From: Pseudomonas sp. 7P_10.2_Bac1
GTDB lineage: Bacteria; Pseudomonadota; Gammaproteobacteria; Pseudomonadales; Pseudomonadaceae
DNA length: 64,000 bases
Assembly: GCF_025465935.1 (NCBI RefSeq)
Contig: NZ_JANLNV010000085.1
Coordinates: 62,001-126,000, forward strand
Direction: 5' to 3'
This document shows, one piece after another, positions 61,993 to 64,000 of the stretch (the stretch's first letter is position 1; each line of letters begins with the position of its first letter). A program made the position numbers and the translations under genes. The notes under the pieces are model-generated. The model saw only the letters and a program-made list of their open reading frames with translations, did no database searches and was not told where the DNA came from.

Positions 61993-64000
61993 TTACACAT
62001 CCATAGGTCGGTTGGCGGCTTGAATCGCCGTGAGGGCGATGGTGTAGACGATGTCGTCCACTTGCGCACCACGGGGCAGGTCGTTCACCGGTTTGCGCAG
62101 GCCTTGCAGCATGGGCCCCAGGCTCACGCAATCAGCGCTGCGTTGCACGGCCTTGTGCGTGGTGTTGCCGGTGTTCAGGTCCGGGAATACAAACACCGTC
62201 GCACGACCCGCCACCTGGCTGTTCGGTGCAAGCTGGCGGGCCACTGCTTCGTTGGCGGCGGCGTCGTATTGCAACGGGCCGTCGATCAGCAGTGCGCGTT
62301 GGGTCTCGTGGGCCAGAAGCGTCGCTTCACGGACTTTTTCGACTTCTTCACCGCTGGCCGAGTCGCCGCTGGAGTAGCTGATCATCGCCACACGCGGGGT
62401 GATGCCGAACGCGGCGGCCGAGTCCGCACTCTGCAGGGCAATTTCGGCCAGTTCCGCCGCAGACGGGTGCGGGTTCATCACACAGTCGCCGTACACCAGC
62501 ACCTGTTCCGGGAACAACATGAAGAACACCGACGACACCAGAGTGCAGCCCGGCGCGGTCTTGATCAGTTGCAGGGCAGGGCGGATGGTGTTGGCGGTGG
62601 AGTGAATGACGCCGGAAACCAGGCCGTCGACTTCATCCAGCGCCAGCATCATGGTGCCGATCACCACCGGGTCTTCCAGTTGCTGCTCGGCCATCGGTGC
62701 GTTAATGCTTTTGGTTTTGCGCAGGGCCACCATGGGCTCCACATAACGGCCGCGAATGGTGTCTGGGTCGAGAATCTCCAACCCCGGTGGCAGATCAAAA
62801 CCGTGCGCCTTAGCCACGGCATGAACGTCTTCGGGCTTGGCCAGCAGCACGCATCGAGCGATGCCGCGGGCCTGACAAATGGCGGCGGCCTGAACCGTCA
62901 GAGGCTCGCTGCCTTCGGGCAGAACAATGCGCTTATTGGCGTTCTGCGCCCGCTGGATCAACTGGTAGCGGAACACTGCAGGCGTCAGGCGCATTTCCCG
63001 TGGTGTGCCGCAGCGTTGGTGCAACCACTGGGCGTCGAGGTGGCTGGCGACGAAATCGGTGATGATTTCTGCGCGCTCGCGGTCATCAATCGGGATTTCC
63101 TTGTTGAGTTGGTTGAGCTGGTTGGCGGTGTCATAAGAACCCGTACTTACCGACAGCACCGGCAACCCGGCTTGCAACGCGCCACGGCACAGTTCCATCA
63201 GGCGCGGGTCAGGCTTGGTATCACTGGTCAACAGCAGACCTGCCAGCGGCACGCCATTCATGGTGGCCACGCTGACGGCCAGGATAATGTCGTCACGATC
63301 GCCGGGGGTGACCACCAGTACGCCGGGCTTGAGCAGTTGCAGGGTGTTCAACACCGTGCGGGCGCAAAGGATGATTTTCGACATGCGCCGGGTTTCATAA
63401 TCACCGGCGTTCAGCACCTGCGCCCCGAGCAGCTCAGCGACGTCACGTGTGCGCGGAGCATTGAGTTCAGGCTGGTACGGAATGCAGCCCAGCAGCTTGA
63501 AGTCGCCTGTACGCAGTAATGGCGAGTGCTCCTTGAGGCGTGCCGAGAACACTTCCATGCTCTCGTCGGTTTTCACCTTGTTGAGGATCACCCCGAGTAC
63601 TTTGGGGTCCTTGGGGCCGCCGAACAGTTGCGCTTGTAACTCCACTCGGCCAGAGAGTTCGGTCAGCACTTCGTTTTCCGGGGCGGAGACCAGAATCACT
63701 TCGGCGTCCAGGCTTTTGGCCAGGTGCAAATTGACACGCGCGGCGTAACTGGCGGTGCGCGTGGGCACCATGCCTTCAACGATCAACACATCCTTGCCAA
63801 CGGCGGCTTGTTGATACAGGCGGATGATTTCTTCGAGTAGCTCATCCAGCTGGCCATCACCGAGCATGCGCTCAACGTGGGCCAGGCCCAGGGGCTGTGG
63901 CGGTTTCAGGCCGTGAGTGCGGGCTACCAGTTCGGTTGAGCGTTCAGGCCCTGTGTCGCCGGGGTGCGGTTGGGCGATGGGCTTGAAAAAACCGACTTTC
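61993..64000 (-). CDS. pta: Phosphate acetyltransferase, N-terminus beyond window
   Basis: This gene runs off the right edge; 668 residues are visible and roughly 30 are missing. The enzyme interconverts acetyl-CoA and acetyl phosphate. The visible part starts KVGFFKPIAQPHPGDTGPER in the N-terminal BioD-like P-loop domain, continues through the DRTGG-type middle domain (residues about 215-340) and ends in the catalytic PTA_PTB domain with LPEGSEPLTVQAA, GDCVMNPHPSAAELAEIA and VFPDLNTGNTTHKAVQRSA. A start at 63867 would cut the P-loop domain and is not used. ackA is presumably upstream, outside the window. Confidence 0.96.
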   Translation of the reverse strand, partial: KVGFFKPIAQPHPGDTGPERSTELVARTHGLKPPQPLGLAHVERMLGDGQLDELLEEIIRLYQQAAVGKDVLIVEGMVPTRTASYAARVNLHLAKSLDAEVILVSAPENEVLTELSGRVELQAQLFGGPKDPKVLGVILNKVKTDESMEVFSARLKEHSPLLRTGDFKLLGCIPYQPELNAPRTRDVAELLGAQVLNAGDYETRRMSKIILCARTVLNTLQLLKPGVLVVTPGDRDDIILAVSVATMNGVPLAGLLLTSDTKPDPRLMELCRGALQAGLPVLSVSTGSYDTANQLNQLNKEIPIDDRERAEIITDFVASHLDAQWLHQRCGTPREMRLTPAVFRYQLIQRAQNANKRIVLPEGSEPLTVQAAAICQARGIARCVLLAKPEDVHAVAKAHGFDLPPGLEILDPDTIRGRYVEPMVALRKTKSINAPMAEQQLEDPVVIGTMMLALDEVDGLVSGVIHSTANTIRPALQLIKTAPGCTLVSSVFFMLFPEQVLVYGDCVMNPHPSAAELAEIALQSADSAAAFGITPRVAMISYSSGDSASGEEVEKVREATLLAHETQRALLIDGPLQYDAAANEAVARQLAPNSQVAGRATVFVFPDLNTGNTTHKAVQRSADCVSLGPMLQGLRKPVNDLPRGAQVDDIVYTIALTAIQAANRPMDV

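Noticed and set aside
61993..63867. Complete pta gene starting at 63867
   Set aside because: The frame stays open to the window edge and the upstream residues (KVGFFKPIAQPHPGDTGPER) are conserved Pta sequence, so the gene is truncated by the window.
1..64000. CRISPR array, tRNA, rRNA or prophage
   Set aside because: No regularly spaced direct repeats, cloverleaf-like sequences, rRNA stretches or phage structural genes were seen on either strand.

Overview
The window is a chromosomal segment of a gamma-proteobacterium of the genus Pseudomonas, most likely from the fluorescens/fragi side of the genus. This rests on protein similarity and on gene blocks typical of pseudomonads: kdsD-kdsC-lptCAB-rpoN-hpf-ptsN-rapZ-ptsO, mlaFEDCB-ibaG-murA-hisGDC-algW-(Nif3)-cysD-cysNC, gatCAB next to mreBCD-maf-rng-yhdP, and fagA-fumC-orfX-sodA. 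Most of the DNA is densely packed core genome. No rRNA, tRNA, CRISPR array or intact mobile element was seen.

Layout. Positions 1-5000 hold a photolyase-centred, apparently light-regulated module on the minus strand: DUF523/DUF1722 protein, MerR regulator, phrB, SDR, and a second unit of an FAD oxidoreductase plus a small Trp-rich protein. Repeated TGTACA-N12-TGTACA operators precede both units. Positions 5.1-14.3 kb carry a TIGR01777 epimerase, hemH, uracil and purine salvage (uraA, upp, hpt), an AEC transporter, a PqaA-like lipoprotein, a CMD-family protein, a Na/Ca exchanger and a short RlpA-like lipoprotein. Positions 14.4-31.1 kb hold gatCAB diverging from mreBCD-maf-rng-yhdP-nitrilase-tldD, then darP and pmbA. 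Positions 31.1-35 kb are a Fur-controlled fagA-fumC-orfX-sodA unit with a ZIP transporter behind it. Positions 35-42.2 kb hold the nitrogen PTS/RpoN block and LPS transport and Kdo genes on the minus strand. Positions 42.4-55.7 kb run through the Mla lipid pathway, ibaG, murA, his genes, algW (minus strand), a Nif3-like protein and sulfate activation.

The accessory part is 55.8-61.0 kb: one 1596-residue gene encoding a putative toxin/effector (DUF6543-like N-terminal part, leucine-rich repeats, NEL-type E3 ubiquitin ligase domain with a Cys-x-Asp motif), followed by a decayed IS66-type orfA remnant. The window closes with an acyltransferase and a truncated pta.

Seven intergenic spaces carry imperfect palindromes of two repeat types (REP/REPIN-like). 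The most interesting points are the TGTACA operator set in front of uncharacterised light-module genes, the large NEL-type toxin gene beside insertion-sequence debris, and an apparent ATT initiation codon in mreC.
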